64,000 nt of DNA from contig NC_013407.1 of NCBI RefSeq assembly GCF_000024625.1, forward strand, positions 1,426,001 to 1,490,000, given 5' to 3'. Positions within the stretch are counted from its first letter, which is position 1, and every line of letters starts with the position of its first letter. Positions 39,682-49,385 of this stretch are shown one piece after another. The stretch is from Methanocaldococcus vulcanius M7. Its GTDB lineage: Archaea > AGJL01 > Methanococci > Methanococcales > Methanocaldococcaceae. The notes below the pieces were generated by a model. The model did no database searches. It was not told the origin of the DNA and saw only the letters and a list, made by a program, of their open reading frames with translations. Made by a program: the position numbers and the translations under genes.

Positions 39682-40629
39682 TCACTTTTTTATTTTTGGA
39701 TCGATCTTCCTATTCCTATTCTGTAAAAGGGCAACTCTACTCTCCTCACTATCATCTATAAATACATAATCACTGCCTTCATCCAACTCCCTGGCTAACT
39801 TTATTATTTCACTATGCTCTAACATGTTATCCTTTTTCAATCTCCTTTGAGAATATCCAACGTGCATATATGACTTTAACTCAATAAAATGGGCATTAGC
39901 CCTCTCATACAACTCAACAAACTTTAAAATGTCATCATTAAATCCTCTAATCAAGGTAGTTCTTATGCATGTCCTTTTTTTCTCCTTTAAAATATCTAAG
40001 GTATTTAGTATCGACTCCCAGTATTCTCTCTTTCCTCCACATATTTTCCTATAACTTTCTAAATCATAGGCATCTAAGGATATATACAGTTGTGTAGGAT
40101 CTATCTTCTCTATAATCTCAGTTAAAATACCATTTGAAACAACAAACGTTGTAAATCCTTTTTTATGAAAGATCTGTATTAACTCGTCAAGATAAGGATA
40201 CAATGTCGGCTCTCCTGATAGAGAAATTGCAACATGTTTCGGATTTAACGCCTCTTCAAACTTTTTTTCTCCCACCCTATCCAAAACCCCTTTATATCCC
40301 ATAATTATCCTTCTATGCATATTAATTATCTTTTCAAACACAATCTCTGGCTCTTCCCAGTTTGGTTCTTTTAAATTAGCATCTTTTAAGCCAATATTGA
40401 TGTCCTGTGGTAACACTCTCCAGCAAAAGATGCAATTTTGCTGACACCAGATAACTGAGGGAGTGCATTGAATACACCTATGCGTCTCTATTCCATAAAA
40501 TTTTGATTTATAGCAGTTTTTATCTTCTAACATTTTTTTTCTAACCCATCCACATAACTTTACAGCCGTGTGGTTATCTATCTGGTATCTCTGCTTTCTT
40601 AAAATTCTGAAAATTTCTTCTGAGATCAT
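39682..40629 (-). CDS. taw1: tRNA 4-demethylwyosine synthase (AdoMet-dependent)
   Basis: A radical SAM enzyme that condenses pyruvate carbons onto N1-methylguanosine-37 of tRNA-Phe. The radical SAM motif CQQNCIFCW is preceded by THRCIQCTPSVIW, which supplies the second cluster; the catalytic Lys/Arg region EPTLYPYLDEL follows. About 315 residues, as in archaeal TYW1. The start follows GTGGTGGATC. Confidence 0.93.
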   Translation of the reverse strand: MISEEIFRILRKQRYQIDNHTAVKLCGWVRKKMLEDKNCYKSKFYGIETHRCIQCTPSVIWCQQNCIFCWRVLPQDINIGLKDANLKEPNWEEPEIVFEKIINMHRRIIMGYKGVLDRVGEKKFEEALNPKHVAISLSGEPTLYPYLDELIQIFHKKGFTTFVVSNGILTEIIEKIDPTQLYISLDAYDLESYRKICGGKREYWESILNTLDILKEKKRTCIRTTLIRGFNDDILKFVELYERANAHFIELKSYMHVGYSQRRLKKDNMLEHSEIIKLARELDEGSDYVFIDDSEESRVALLQNRNRKIDPKIKK

Positions 40630-40874
40630 GATCCACCACAATAAACTTTATCGAAGATTTTTATTGTTGGATAATCATAAATAGCAAAGAGATATATAAA
40701 TCAATATTCTTTCTCATCAAAAAATTAGAAATTATGGATAATTAATATATAATTACATAATAATTACACGTAAGTGTTTATTAGCAGTTAGGGTATTGCT
40801 ATGGTTAGGATAATCGGAAATGATAATTTTAATAAATAAAAAAGAATTACCATTATTAAAAATTACAAGTTATA

Positions 40875-41546
40875 TTATTTTTTATTGTTTTTAATCTTAA
40901 ACATTTGAACAAATCCACATATTTTGTTATATGTTAAATAAATTAGTGAAATTAGTGCCCCAAAAGGACATATTTTACACCAAAATCTTGGAATAAAAAA
41001 TGCAAGAATAAAAATTGACACTATTATTGACAATCTAATGTAATAAAATATATTCTCATACATTAACCCCTCTATCGAAAATGTATGATAAGGATCTATA
41101 TACCGCGGATCATTAAAGATAACTACAAGAATAAGAGCAACGACAAGAAACATATACCTAACAACCTTTAACATATTCCTCTGAACTACATTTAGCAATT
41201 TAATCCTATTCAATGTCTTTTTATTGATGCTAATTATAACATCCTGAAGAGTTCCAGCTGGACAGATAGTATAAAATCTTTTTTTAGATAATAGCACATA
41301 AAAAAAGGCAACTATTAAAAAAGGAATCCTAAAAATTTTCATCGGGCAAAAATAAACTGGACAGACATCACAGTAAATAAACGGAATAACATAGGGGCAG
41401 AATAATATAGATACAAAAATTCCGGGAACTACTAAAAAGAAAAATGTCCATTTTATCAATAAAAATAAATAACTTCTAACAATCAACTTTATATCAACTC
41501 TCATGCTTTTTTTCATATTTTCAATATTATTACTGCTGGGACTCAT
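40875..41546 (-). CDS. Polytopic membrane protein with NapH-like 4Fe-4S motifs
   Basis: 223 residues, about five membrane helices. Cysteine groups face one side: CDVCPVYFCP, ICPAGTLQD, and CKICPFGALI, resembling the Fer4_5 domains of NapH/NosR/RdxA-type membrane electron carriers. Its start overlaps the end of a binding-protein gene by 17 bases behind an AAGGAGATATT site, so the two are translated together. The partner and electron acceptor are unknown. Confidence 0.75.
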   Translation of the reverse strand: MSPSSNNIENMKKSMRVDIKLIVRSYLFLLIKWTFFFLVVPGIFVSILFCPYVIPFIYCDVCPVYFCPMKIFRIPFLIVAFFYVLLSKKRFYTICPAGTLQDVIISINKKTLNRIKLLNVVQRNMLKVVRYMFLVVALILVVIFNDPRYIDPYHTFSIEGLMYENIFYYIRLSIIVSIFILAFFIPRFWCKICPFGALISLIYLTYNKICGFVQMFKIKNNKK

Positions 41547-42384
41547 AATATCTCCTTAAAATATATTTTCCTTCTTTTGTATTAACAGGAATATATCCAT
41601 AACTCTCCATTATCTTCTTTACCGTATCGTTGTTGAGGATAAAATCAATATACTTCTCATCCAACTCTCTATGCTTTGAATACTTTAACATGGATATGCT
41701 GAAAACACTTGATTGGAGATAATAAAACTTCCATGGAATTTTTATTGTTGAAACATCATCTTCCACGTGGAGATCGTGTATTAATCTATCTTCAACGATA
41801 CAAGCGTCCCCATATCCATCTAAAAAGTATTTTAACATAGCTCTTCTACAATTAAAGTCCTTATATGATTTATCATATAACTCAGAAACAAAACTCCAAC
41901 TTTTTTGATTAAATATTCCATACTCATTTATAGACGCTCCAGAAGCTGTTAAAACCTTTACATCAGGTTTTAAAAGGTCGTTGATTGTTTTTATATGCTT
42001 TGGATTTCCTCTTCTGACGACAATATCCCAAGTAGTGAAGTAAGCTATGCTGTAATTGTCAACTGCTCCCAAATCCTTCAAATACACTGGTGTTTCGGTA
42101 GATCGCGATATTACAATATCTCCCTTCTTTACATGTGTCAAAAGATTTAAATACTCAACTGTATTGCTTGAAATTAAGTTGATCTTGCAGTGATATTTCT
42201 CCTCAAAGAGTTTATCGATCTTGTTTAACATTTCAGTAGAACCACCACACGCATAAATGGTTAATGTATCTTTGCTATTTTTTGAAAATTGAACCTCTGG
42301 AAAAAAATAGGCATAACACGTTATTGAGATCAAGAATGATACAAAAATTAATATATATTTAATTTTTTTATCTTTACTCACCAT
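41530..42384 (-). CDS. Periplasmic-type solute-binding protein, membrane-anchored
   Basis: 284 residues with an N-terminal hydrophobic segment (KYILIFVSFLISITCYAYFF) acting as signal or anchor. A class II binding-protein fold follows: TLTIYACGGSTEMLNKIDKLFEEKYHCKI, IVISRSTETP, TWDIVVRRGNPKHIKTINDLL, FNCRRAMLKYFLDGYGDACIVED. The pattern is ModA/extracellular molybdate-like. No ABC permease or ATPase gene is adjacent; the only partner is the 4Fe-4S membrane protein. Confidence 0.75.
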   Translation of the reverse strand: MVSKDKKIKYILIFVSFLISITCYAYFFPEVQFSKNSKDTLTIYACGGSTEMLNKIDKLFEEKYHCKINLISSNTVEYLNLLTHVKKGDIVISRSTETPVYLKDLGAVDNYSIAYFTTWDIVVRRGNPKHIKTINDLLKPDVKVLTASGASINEYGIFNQKSWSFVSELYDKSYKDFNCRRAMLKYFLDGYGDACIVEDRLIHDLHVEDDVSTIKIPWKFYYLQSSVFSISMLKYSKHRELDEKYIDFILNNDTVKKIMESYGYIPVNTKEGKYILRRYYESQQ

Positions 42385-42654
42385 TCCACTTCACCAACCT
42401 AAAAATATTTAAAAACAAAACAACAACTGATCAAACTCAAAAATTATCAATCTATTATATGTTATTATTATAAAAATTTTTTGCATACTATTTAAGATGA
42501 CTTTATCTGTATCCTATGATAGTACAAAACAAAAAATAAAATAAAACTGAATAATAATATATTTGGAAATATATCAGATAATTAAAACCAAAAATAAATA
42601 CTAAAATAGAATAGTAAAACCAAAAATAGCAAATATAAAATTCTGGGGATTAAA
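42385..42654. other. AT-rich intergenic region between divergent genes
   Basis: About 270 bases with A/T runs; promoters in both directions are expected. Nothing specific seen. Confidence 0.4.
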
Positions 42655-43209
42655 ATGTCAAAACTTTTTATATATCATGCAAATCAATGTAATCCAAAAA
42701 AATGCACATCTTTAAAAATGATAAGGATGAACAAGGCAGTATTGATAAAAACACCTTATAAAATTCCAAAAAACTCAATAATATTAAACCCCTATGCAGA
42801 AAAAGCATTATCTCCAGAGGATAGATCCTTAGTAGAAAAATTTGGAATAACTGCCTTAGATTGCTCGTGGAAAGAGGCAGAAATCATGTTTAGAAAGTTT
42901 CGATTCAAAAATCAAAGATCTCTTCCGTTTTTAATTGCATGCAATCCAATAAACTATGGAAAGCCCTGCATGCTATCTACAATCGAAGCATTTATCGCGT
43001 CTCTCTATATCACAAATTTTAAAGAAGATGCATTAAATCTAACCTCATGCTTCAAATGGACAGAAACATTTATAAAGGTTAATTATGAATTATTAGAGAG
43101 ATACTCCAATGCCAAAAACTCGGCGGAGATTATTGAAATCCAGAACGATTATATTAACTATAACTTAAACAATTCAAAGGTGAGAAAATGCCATTCGAAG
43201 AAGCAATGA
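42655..43209 (+). CDS. tsr3: 16S/18S rRNA aminocarboxypropyltransferase Tsr3 homologue
   Basis: Transfers the aminocarboxypropyl group of SAM to a hypermodified uridine of small-subunit rRNA. 184 residues: N-terminal [73 protein letters not shown]. It ends 22 bases inside the following ribosomal protein gene. Confidence 0.9.
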   Translation: MSKLFIYHANQCNPKKCTSLKMIRMNKAVLIKTPYKIPKNSIILNPYAEKALSPEDRSLVEKFGITALDCSWKEAEIMFRKFRFKNQRSLPFLIACNPINYGKPCMLSTIEAFIASLYITNFKEDALNLTSCFKWTETFIKVNYELLERYSNAKNSAEIIEIQNDYINYNLNNSKVRKCHSKKQ

Positions 43210-43331
43210 AGAGAATGTTCATGAAAAAAATATGTATGAGATGTAATGCAAGAAACCCCTGGAGAGCTACAAAATGTAGAAAATGCGGATATAGAGGTTT
43301 AAGACCAAAAGCAAAAGAACCAAGAGGATAA
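43188..43331 (+). CDS. rpl40e: Large ribosomal subunit protein eL40
   Basis: 47 residues, too small for most gene finders: [20 protein letters not shown] then [19 protein letters not shown]. Two CxxC pairs form a zinc knuckle (CMRC, CRKC). It overlaps the end of tsr3 in another frame, and its ribosome binding site AAGGTGAG lies inside that gene. Confidence 0.95.
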   Translation: MPFEEAMKRMFMKKICMRCNARNPWRATKCRKCGYRGLRPKAKEPRG

Positions 43332-43466
43332 ACGAAATATATTTTCCTATTTTCCGTATTTTTTATTCTATATTTTATTTTTTAGTTTTATTTTTTAGTT
43401 TTCTGGTTTATTTTAAAGATCTTTTCTTATTCATTATTTCCTTTATTACCCCACCATCTTTTTTAT

Positions 43467-44111
43467 TCAGGAAAACATCAACTTTGCTATCTTAAAAGTT
43501 ATAGTTCCTTCAACAATTCCAGCGATCAGAAACAGAATTATAGATAGTAAGAGAAGTTTTAACGACTCTTTTATATAGTATAAAACCTCCCTGCTCTCTC
43601 CAAACTTTATATTTATTAAAAAATTGATAATTCCAATATTCAATAGTATACCTCCAGAGGCCGAAAGGATCAAAGCAGGGATCTCAATAACTCCGTGGGG
43701 CAAAACCAAAAATATGAAAGTTTTTAAGCCAAATTTATAGAGAACATAAGATAAAATATAAGAATTTACCACAACAACAAAGAGAGATAAAAAACCGATT
43801 ATATAATTCAAAAAGCACACGGTTAAGTTGTTCTTCCAGATTGCTAAAATTATATAGAGGGAGGACTCATTTATTGATATTTTTAAGTCCTCTACCCTCT
43901 CTTGAAATGCCTGAAACACCATATTTCCCAAATAAGAGAAATAACTTACATTTGCAATTAATACATAAGAAAGAGCCAAAGAGAAAACAAAAACCGCACT
44001 AACAAATAAAACTACTTTTTTATTCCTTATAGGACTCATTAAAATCTCTTTTATGTTAAATACCTCTTTTAATGAATCAATTGCTACCATCATTGAATAA
44101 GCTCCCTTCAT
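43467..44111 (-). CDS. SpoIIM/DUF95-like membrane protein
   Basis: About 214 residues with five or six hydrophobic segments and the family mark FLVLPHGVIEIPALILSASGGILL. The family is named after sporulation protein M, but archaeal function is unknown. It starts one base past the hmgA stop codon, so the genes are almost certainly co-translated. Starts at 44093 or 44090 behind GGGAGC are alternatives. Confidence 0.8.
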   Translation of the reverse strand: MKGAYSMMVAIDSLKEVFNIKEILMSPIRNKKVVLFVSAVFVFSLALSYVLIANVSYFSYLGNMVFQAFQERVEDLKISINESSLYIILAIWKNNLTVCFLNYIIGFLSLFVVVVNSYILSYVLYKFGLKTFIFLVLPHGVIEIPALILSASGGILLNIGIINFLINIKFGESREVLYYIKESLKLLLLSIILFLIAGIVEGTITFKIAKLMFS

Positions 44112-44112
44112 A

Positions 44113-45330
44113 TTATCTACCAAGTTCTTGATGTGCTTTTCCTAAATGTCCAGAAGCCAACGCTCCAAGCAGAGACAACTCCCCAGCCAACACAGCTCCC
44201 CCAACAATCTCCGCAAACTTCAACGCCTTACCATCTCCATAACACCCAAGCATCTCTAAACACTCTCTCTGCGTCTCCACTCGAGTTCCTCCACCAACAG
44301 TTCCCAAAGGTAGATCTGGAAGAGTTATTGAAAAATACAACCCTTCATCTTCAACCTCTGCCATAGTTATGCCTAAACTTCCTTCAACTATGTGTGCCTC
44401 ATCCTGTCCAGTGGCTAAAAAAATAGCTCCAACAATATTGGCATAATGAGCGTTAAAGCCCATGCTATTACTTGCAGCAGATCCAATATAGTTTTTTAAA
44501 CGATTTACCTCAGCTATTGCTTCCGGTGTAGTTTTTAAGTATTTATTAACCTCTTTTTCACTTAAATAAATTTCTGCAACGACCGTTTTTCCTCTTCCGT
44601 TTATCAAATTCATTCCACTTGGTTTCTTATCAACACATACATTTCCACTAACAGCAACCGTCTTAACAAATACCCCCTCATTTCTTAACTCACCTTCAAT
44701 AAACTCACATGCCTTCTCTGTGGCAATAGTAACCATATTCATACCCATAGCATCTCCTGTTTTAAATACAAACCTTGGATAGATATTTCTTCCAACGATC
44801 AAGATAGGATCTATCCTTACTAACTTTCCATGCCTCGTGGTTGATTCAGCAACCTCTTTTATCCTTTCAAAATTCTCCAAGATCCAATCTTTAACCTTCA
44901 TTGCATCTACAACACTTTTTGTTTTCAAGCAGGGGGCTCTTGTCATCTTATCATCAATAACCCTAACATCTACCCCTCCACATTTTGTTATTATCGAACA
45001 TCCTCTATTCACAGAAGCTACCAAAGCTCCTTCAGTAGTTGCGAGAGGGATATAAAAGTCCCCTTTTGCATACTCCCCATTTATTTTTAATGGGCCTGCA
45101 AAACCTAAAGGAATTTGGATAGCTCCAATCATATTTTCTATGTTCTTTTTCATGGCCATCTCTTCATCTATGGTGTAATTGGCAATATGCTCAAACTCTA
45201 CACCAACTTTTTTTTCTATAAACTTCCTTCTAAGTTCAGTTGCAATCTTAGCACCAAATAGTTTATCCAGTTGATAAGGTTTTATCTCCCCTTTTAGCAT
45301 TTTTTCAATTATATCATTAAAATTATTCAT
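44113..45330 (-). CDS. hmgA: 3-hydroxy-3-methylglutaryl-CoA reductase (NADPH, class I)
   Basis: Makes mevalonate for archaeal lipids. 405 residues with ENMIGAIQIPLGFAGPL, LATTEGALVASVNRGCS, the lysine/aspartate region GDAMGMNMVTIATEKA, FNAHYANIVGAIFLATGQD, LPDLPLGTVGGGT, and the catalytic His in SGHLGKAHQEL at the C-terminus. No N-terminal membrane domain, as expected in archaea. GGTGGTAG precedes the start. Confidence 0.97.
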   Translation of the reverse strand: MNNFNDIIEKMLKGEIKPYQLDKLFGAKIATELRRKFIEKKVGVEFEHIANYTIDEEMAMKKNIENMIGAIQIPLGFAGPLKINGEYAKGDFYIPLATTEGALVASVNRGCSIITKCGGVDVRVIDDKMTRAPCLKTKSVVDAMKVKDWILENFERIKEVAESTTRHGKLVRIDPILIVGRNIYPRFVFKTGDAMGMNMVTIATEKACEFIEGELRNEGVFVKTVAVSGNVCVDKKPSGMNLINGRGKTVVAEIYLSEKEVNKYLKTTPEAIAEVNRLKNYIGSAASNSMGFNAHYANIVGAIFLATGQDEAHIVEGSLGITMAEVEDEGLYFSITLPDLPLGTVGGGTRVETQRECLEMLGCYGDGKALKFAEIVGGAVLAGELSLLGALASGHLGKAHQELGR

Positions 45331-45472
45331 TATCTACCACCATTTAACAAGGTAATTATTACTTTTATTGCTTTATCCTAATTAATTTTAATAATCTACT
45401 GCCTAAATCTTATAAATATTATTCTATCATGTGAAATCCAAATCATAAACAAAAAAAATAAAATTCATAATT

Positions 45473-47125
45473 TTAAAGCGAATTCAGAAACTTTGCTTCA
45501 CTCCTTCTTACAAACTCCTCACATACCTCATTTGGATCTCCTTCCATAACAAGTTTATTCTCATCCAGTAAAATGGCCCTATCACTTATCTCCTTAATAA
45601 AATCTACACAATGTGATACTAAAACTATCGTAGTGCCAAATTTCTCATTTATTTTCTTTAAATAATTTGCCACATCTCTTAAAGTAATTGGATCCAGATC
45701 TCCAAACGGTTCATCTAAAAATAGGATTTTTGGTTTTGTTATTAACTGTAAAGCCATTGCTACTCTAACCTTCTGTCCTCCACTCAATTCTCCAACTTTT
45801 TTATTCAAAACATCTTTACCTAAATCTAATGCCTCCAATATTTCCACTGGATTAAAGTTCTCAACGATAGGAGGGAAGAGTTTGTATATAACATCCTCAG
45901 TCAAGCCCATCTTCTGCAACTTAGAGATTCTTTCTGATTCTGGAACATCTATCAGCTGATATATTGCATCCACAACTTTTGGAGATAATCCAAGCTCTTC
46001 TGCCTTTGTTTTAGCATGAGCAATGGCTTTTTCTCCTTTAAGTCCTAATCTATACTTTAATAAATTTTCAACTGTTTGGTAATATGGGAGAGAAAACTCC
46101 TGATGCATAATCCCTATCTTTTTTCTGAGATTTATTCTCTCCCATCCATAGTTAGTTAAGTCAACACCATCAACCTCTATTTTTCCTTTATCCGGCAACT
46201 CCAAACCCGCCATTAGTCGCATAATAACTGTTTTTCCAACCCCACTCGGTCCAATAATTGATAAGATCTCTCCCTCTTTAACTTCAAATGAAATGTCTTT
46301 TAAATTTAATGTCTCCCCTCCTTTAACAACATAATACCTCTTAGATACGTTTTTTAATTTTATTATTGAATTATCTTTTATGTTTGGAGTTCTTTTATAT
46401 GGAGGTTTCATCTCTTTTAAAAATTCATTTAAGACACTTTCAACATCCCCATCCATCTTAACTCTTCCATCCTCTAACAAGATCAACCTATCACACAAAT
46501 ACCTATGTATCTCCGGTAAATGGGACGTTATTATAACTGTTATTCCTAACTTATCTCTAATATTTTTAATAACATCTAATAACTTCTGCTTTGATGAAGG
46601 ACATGCCATTGTTGCTGGTTCATCCAATAATAAAACACCCTCTCCTTTCTCATAGATCTTAGCTATCTGCCTTCCTAAGATTAATCTCTGCTTCTCCCCT
46701 CCGCTTAATATATTAGCAAATGCATCTTTTTTATGCTCTAAACCAACTAATTTTAAAATCTCCATTGCCTTCTCTTCATAATCCTTCCACTCCTCTTCAA
46801 GTGGCAGTTGTTCATCAGCATTATTTCTTACTGCATAGAGTTTTCTAATTATGTTGTTTATAACTGGCTCTGCCCACAGTGCAAAGTTTCTCTGCAAGTG
46901 TATGGCTGTAATTTCTTTAAAGTTATTTTTCCTACCTAAAATCTCAACTTCTCCCTCATCATAGTCCAAACTACCCCTTAAAATCCTTATTAGTGTTGAC
47001 TTTCCAGACCCACTTTTTCCAACGATTCCCAATATCTCTCCTTTCTTTGCTTCAAATGAAACCTTATCTAATGCTTTAAAGTTATCGTATTTTTTTGTTA
47101 GATTTTTAACTTTAACTGTAATCAT
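45473..47125 (-). CDS. atwA: Methyl-coenzyme M reductase system component A2 (tandem ABC ATPase)
   Basis: About 550 residues, two ABC ATPase domains. Domain 1 has Walker A GKSGSGKST, signature LSGGEKQRL and Walker B VLLLDEPA; domain 2 has GPSGVGKT, ELSGGQKVRVAM and ILFLDEPFGD. No membrane segments. AtwA is needed for ATP-dependent activation of methyl-CoM reductase in methanogens. The start at 47125 follows GGTGATAG. Confidence 0.88.
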   Translation of the reverse strand: MITVKVKNLTKKYDNFKALDKVSFEAKKGEILGIVGKSGSGKSTLIRILRGSLDYDEGEVEILGRKNNFKEITAIHLQRNFALWAEPVINNIIRKLYAVRNNADEQLPLEEEWKDYEEKAMEILKLVGLEHKKDAFANILSGGEKQRLILGRQIAKIYEKGEGVLLLDEPATMACPSSKQKLLDVIKNIRDKLGITVIITSHLPEIHRYLCDRLILLEDGRVKMDGDVESVLNEFLKEMKPPYKRTPNIKDNSIIKLKNVSKRYYVVKGGETLNLKDISFEVKEGEILSIIGPSGVGKTVIMRLMAGLELPDKGKIEVDGVDLTNYGWERINLRKKIGIMHQEFSLPYYQTVENLLKYRLGLKGEKAIAHAKTKAEELGLSPKVVDAIYQLIDVPESERISKLQKMGLTEDVIYKLFPPIVENFNPVEILEALDLGKDVLNKKVGELSGGQKVRVAMALQLITKPKILFLDEPFGDLDPITLRDVANYLKKINEKFGTTIVLVSHCVDFIKEISDRAILLDENKLVMEGDPNEVCEEFVRRSEAKFLNSL

Positions 47126-47340
47126 CTCTATCACCGGTCTTTAAATTTATATCAGGATATAGTGTTTTTGTCAGAGGATCGATTAAATCCATTATATTTT
47201 ATATATCACCTAATTTAATTTTAATCTAATTTAATGTTGCTTAATTTTGATAATATATTTTAATAATATTGCACTCAGCTACTTAAAAAGAACTTTTTAG
47301 AGTAATTTATTGTAAATTTTAATAAGTCATAAATTAGGTG

Positions 47341-47955
47341 ATGTTTATCATTTCGGGAATAATATTATCAGGAGGTAAAGGAGAAAGAATAGGTGGAAAG
47401 AAACCATTTAGAATATTTAAAGGAAAGTATCTTATCAACTATCCATCAGATATTTTAAAGAGTTTGAAGATCCCATTTACAACTGTATTTGCTAAAAACT
47501 CTGTGGATATTGAATTAGAAAAAAAGCATATGTTAACATATGGATGCTCAATTTCGTTTGATTTAGTCGAGAATATGGGGCCATTAATGGGGATCTTATG
47601 TGGAATGAGAGTTTTAAATGCTAAATGGTTTTTAGTTCTGCCTTGTGATTGCCCTTATATAACTAAAAAGGCAGTTAAAACTCTAATATCCAATATAAAA
47701 TTTGCTGAGAGAGATAACAACTTGTGCATAATTCCAAGACATGAAAACGGATACATTGAGCCGTTATTTGCATTATATAGTCGAGATTCTATGCCAATTT
47801 TAAATAAAATAATCATGGAACAGAAAAATCTATCAATTAGGTATTTCATCTCTCATTTAAATCCAAAATACATCAACTCCAAAACATTAGACGAAAGTAA
47901 AAAAATATTTAAAAATATAAACACGTTAGATGATCTAATTAACTGCGAGGAATAA
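47341..47955 (+). CDS. mobA: Molybdenum cofactor guanylyltransferase-like nucleotidyltransferase
   Basis: About 204 residues. The nucleotide-binding start ILSGGKGERIGGKKPFRIF and WFLVLPCDCPYI (metal-binding Asp) match MobA, which attaches GMP to molybdopterin or its tungsten form. A GGTGATG lies right at the predicted start, so the true start could be GTG 47338, ATG 47341, or a non-standard codon a few bases on. Confidence 0.82.
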   Translation: MFIISGIILSGGKGERIGGKKPFRIFKGKYLINYPSDILKSLKIPFTTVFAKNSVDIELEKKHMLTYGCSISFDLVENMGPLMGILCGMRVLNAKWFLVLPCDCPYITKKAVKTLISNIKFAERDNNLCIIPRHENGYIEPLFALYSRDSMPILNKIIMEQKNLSIRYFISHLNPKYINSKTLDESKKIFKNINTLDDLINCEE

Positions 47956-48097
47956 AATAAAAAAAGTAAAATATAGGGAAAAATTAAAAATTTAGCAAAA
48001 ATAAAATAACAAAAGATAAAAAATATAATACATAAGGGAGTTAATTAAAACCCAAATATAATATCCCAATATATTAATAGATTATTTTAAAATATGA

Positions 48098-48172
48098 TGC
48101 TCCGGCCGGGATTTGAACCCGGGTCGCGGGCTCGAAAGGCCCGCATGATTGGCCGGACTACACCACCGGAGC
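48098..48172 (-). tRNA. tRNA-Glu (UUC)
   Basis: Acceptor stem GCTCCGG pairs with CCGGAGC; anticodon arm CGGGC-CTTTCGA-GCCCG gives UUC; T arm CCGGG-TTCAAAT-CCCGG. CCA is not encoded. It lies 35 bases downstream of tRNA-Arg on the same strand. Confidence 0.94.
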
Positions 48173-48207
48173 AAGTAATAAAAAATAGAAAAACTAAAAT
48201 TTAAAAA

Positions 48208-48285
48208 TGGCGGACCCGAGGGGATTTGAACCCCCGACCCCCGGCTTAGAAGGCCGGTGCCCTATCCAGGCTAGGCTACGGGCCC
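48208..48285 (-). tRNA. tRNA-Arg (UCU)
   Basis: Acceptor stem GGGCCCG with CGGGTCC (one G-U pair); anticodon arm CCGGC-CTTCTAA-GCCGG gives UCU; T arm GGGGG-TTCAAAT-CCCCT closes with one wobble; CCA is encoded. Its D arm contains a CTAG tetranucleotide at about 48270, a site that MjaI-type systems select against. Confidence 0.93.
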
Positions 48286-48615
48286 TCTCAAATCTTGCAG
48301 GCACTCTCTACAATAATTTTTTCTCATATATATACTTTTCGTTTGTGGGATAATAACGATAAATTATAAAAACTCAACCTATAAAACTATAAAATAAAAA
48401 TATTAAATAAAAATATTTAATACCATAAAACATTCAAGGATAAAAACCTAAAAATAAAAAATAGTTAAATATAAATACCCCCTCTACGACAATTATTAAG
48501 TGTCCCTTTTTATAATCTTATTTTTATAATTATTATAAACTAAAAATTCCTCTTTTTTAACACATAACAAACATAAGATACAATTTTATCAGGATCAACA
48601 AGGTGGTGATTTATA
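48286..48615. other. Intergenic region between tRNA pair and rpoE operon
   Basis: About 330 AT-rich bases containing the tRNA promoter (minus) and the presumed promoter of rpoE (plus), ending in AAGGTGGTGAT. No further gene seen. Confidence 0.5.
48325..48337 (-). promoter_or_regulatory. TATA box for the tRNA-Arg/tRNA-Glu pair
   Basis: On the minus strand AAGTATATATATG preceded by CGAAA, about 45 bases from the tRNA-Arg 5' end, the same spacing as at the initiator tRNA-Met gene. Confidence 0.7.
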
Positions 48616-49185
48616 ATGTATAAAATATTGAAGATTGCTGATGTAGTTAAAGTTCCTCCAGAAGAGTTCGGAAAAGACCTAAAAGAGACGATAAAAAAAA
48701 TACTAATGGAAAAATACGAAGGAAGGTTGGATAAAGATATTGGATTTGTCTTATCTATTGTTGATATTAAAGATATTGGAGATGGAAAAGTCGTTCATGG
48801 AGATGGATCGGCCTATCATCCCGTAATATTCGAAACACTCGTCTATCTGCCTGAAATGTATGAACTCGTTGAAGGAGAAGTTGTAGATGTTGTAGAGTTT
48901 GGAAGTTTCGTAAGATTGGGGCCCTTGGATGGTTTAGTTCACGTTTCACAAATAATGGATGATTACGTATCCTACGATCCAAAGAGAGAAGCAATAATCG
49001 GAAAAGAGACCGGAAAAGTTTTAGAGATTGGAGATTATGTTAGGGCAAGAATCGTCGCGATCAGTTTAAAAGCAGAAAGAAAGAGGGGTAGCAAGATCGC
49101 TTTAACTATGAGACAACCATATTTAGGAAAATTAGAATGGATCGAAGAAGAAAAAACTAAAAAAGAACAGAAGGAAAGTGATTAA
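48616..49185 (+). CDS. rpo7: DNA-directed RNA polymerase subunit Rpo7 (E')
   Basis: Stalk subunit that binds emerging RNA. 189 residues: N-terminal tip domain ([19 protein letters not shown]) and a C-terminal S1 RNA-binding domain ([31 protein letters not shown]). First gene of a run of transcription and translation genes; spt4 starts 9 bases after it. Confidence 0.97.
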   Translation: MYKILKIADVVKVPPEEFGKDLKETIKKILMEKYEGRLDKDIGFVLSIVDIKDIGDGKVVHGDGSAYHPVIFETLVYLPEMYELVEGEVVDVVEFGSFVRLGPLDGLVHVSQIMDDYVSYDPKREAIIGKETGKVLEIGDYVRARIVAISLKAERKRGSKIALTMRQPYLGKLEWIEEEKTKKEQKESD

Positions 49186-49194
49186 GGTGATCCT

Positions 49195-49374
49195 ATGAGA
49201 GCATGTTTAAAGTGTAAATATTTAACAAATGATGAAACATGTCCCATATGCCACTCTCCAACAAGTGAAAATTGGATCGGGCTTTTAATTGTATTAAATC
49301 CACAAAAATCAGAAATTGCAAAAAAAGCAGGAATAGAAATCAAGGGAAAATATGCATTAAGCGTTAAAGAATAA
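49195..49374 (+). CDS. spt4: Transcription elongation factor Spt4 (RpoE'')
   Basis: 59 residues: RACLKCKYLTNDETCPICHS with four zinc-binding cysteines, then WIGLLIVLNPQKSEIAKKAG. Partner of Spt5 on RNA polymerase. The ribosome binding site AAGGTGATC lies just after the rpo7 stop. Confidence 0.95.
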   Translation: MRACLKCKYLTNDETCPICHSPTSENWIGLLIVLNPQKSEIAKKAGIEIKGKYALSVKE

Positions 49375-49385
49375 GAGGAATCATC

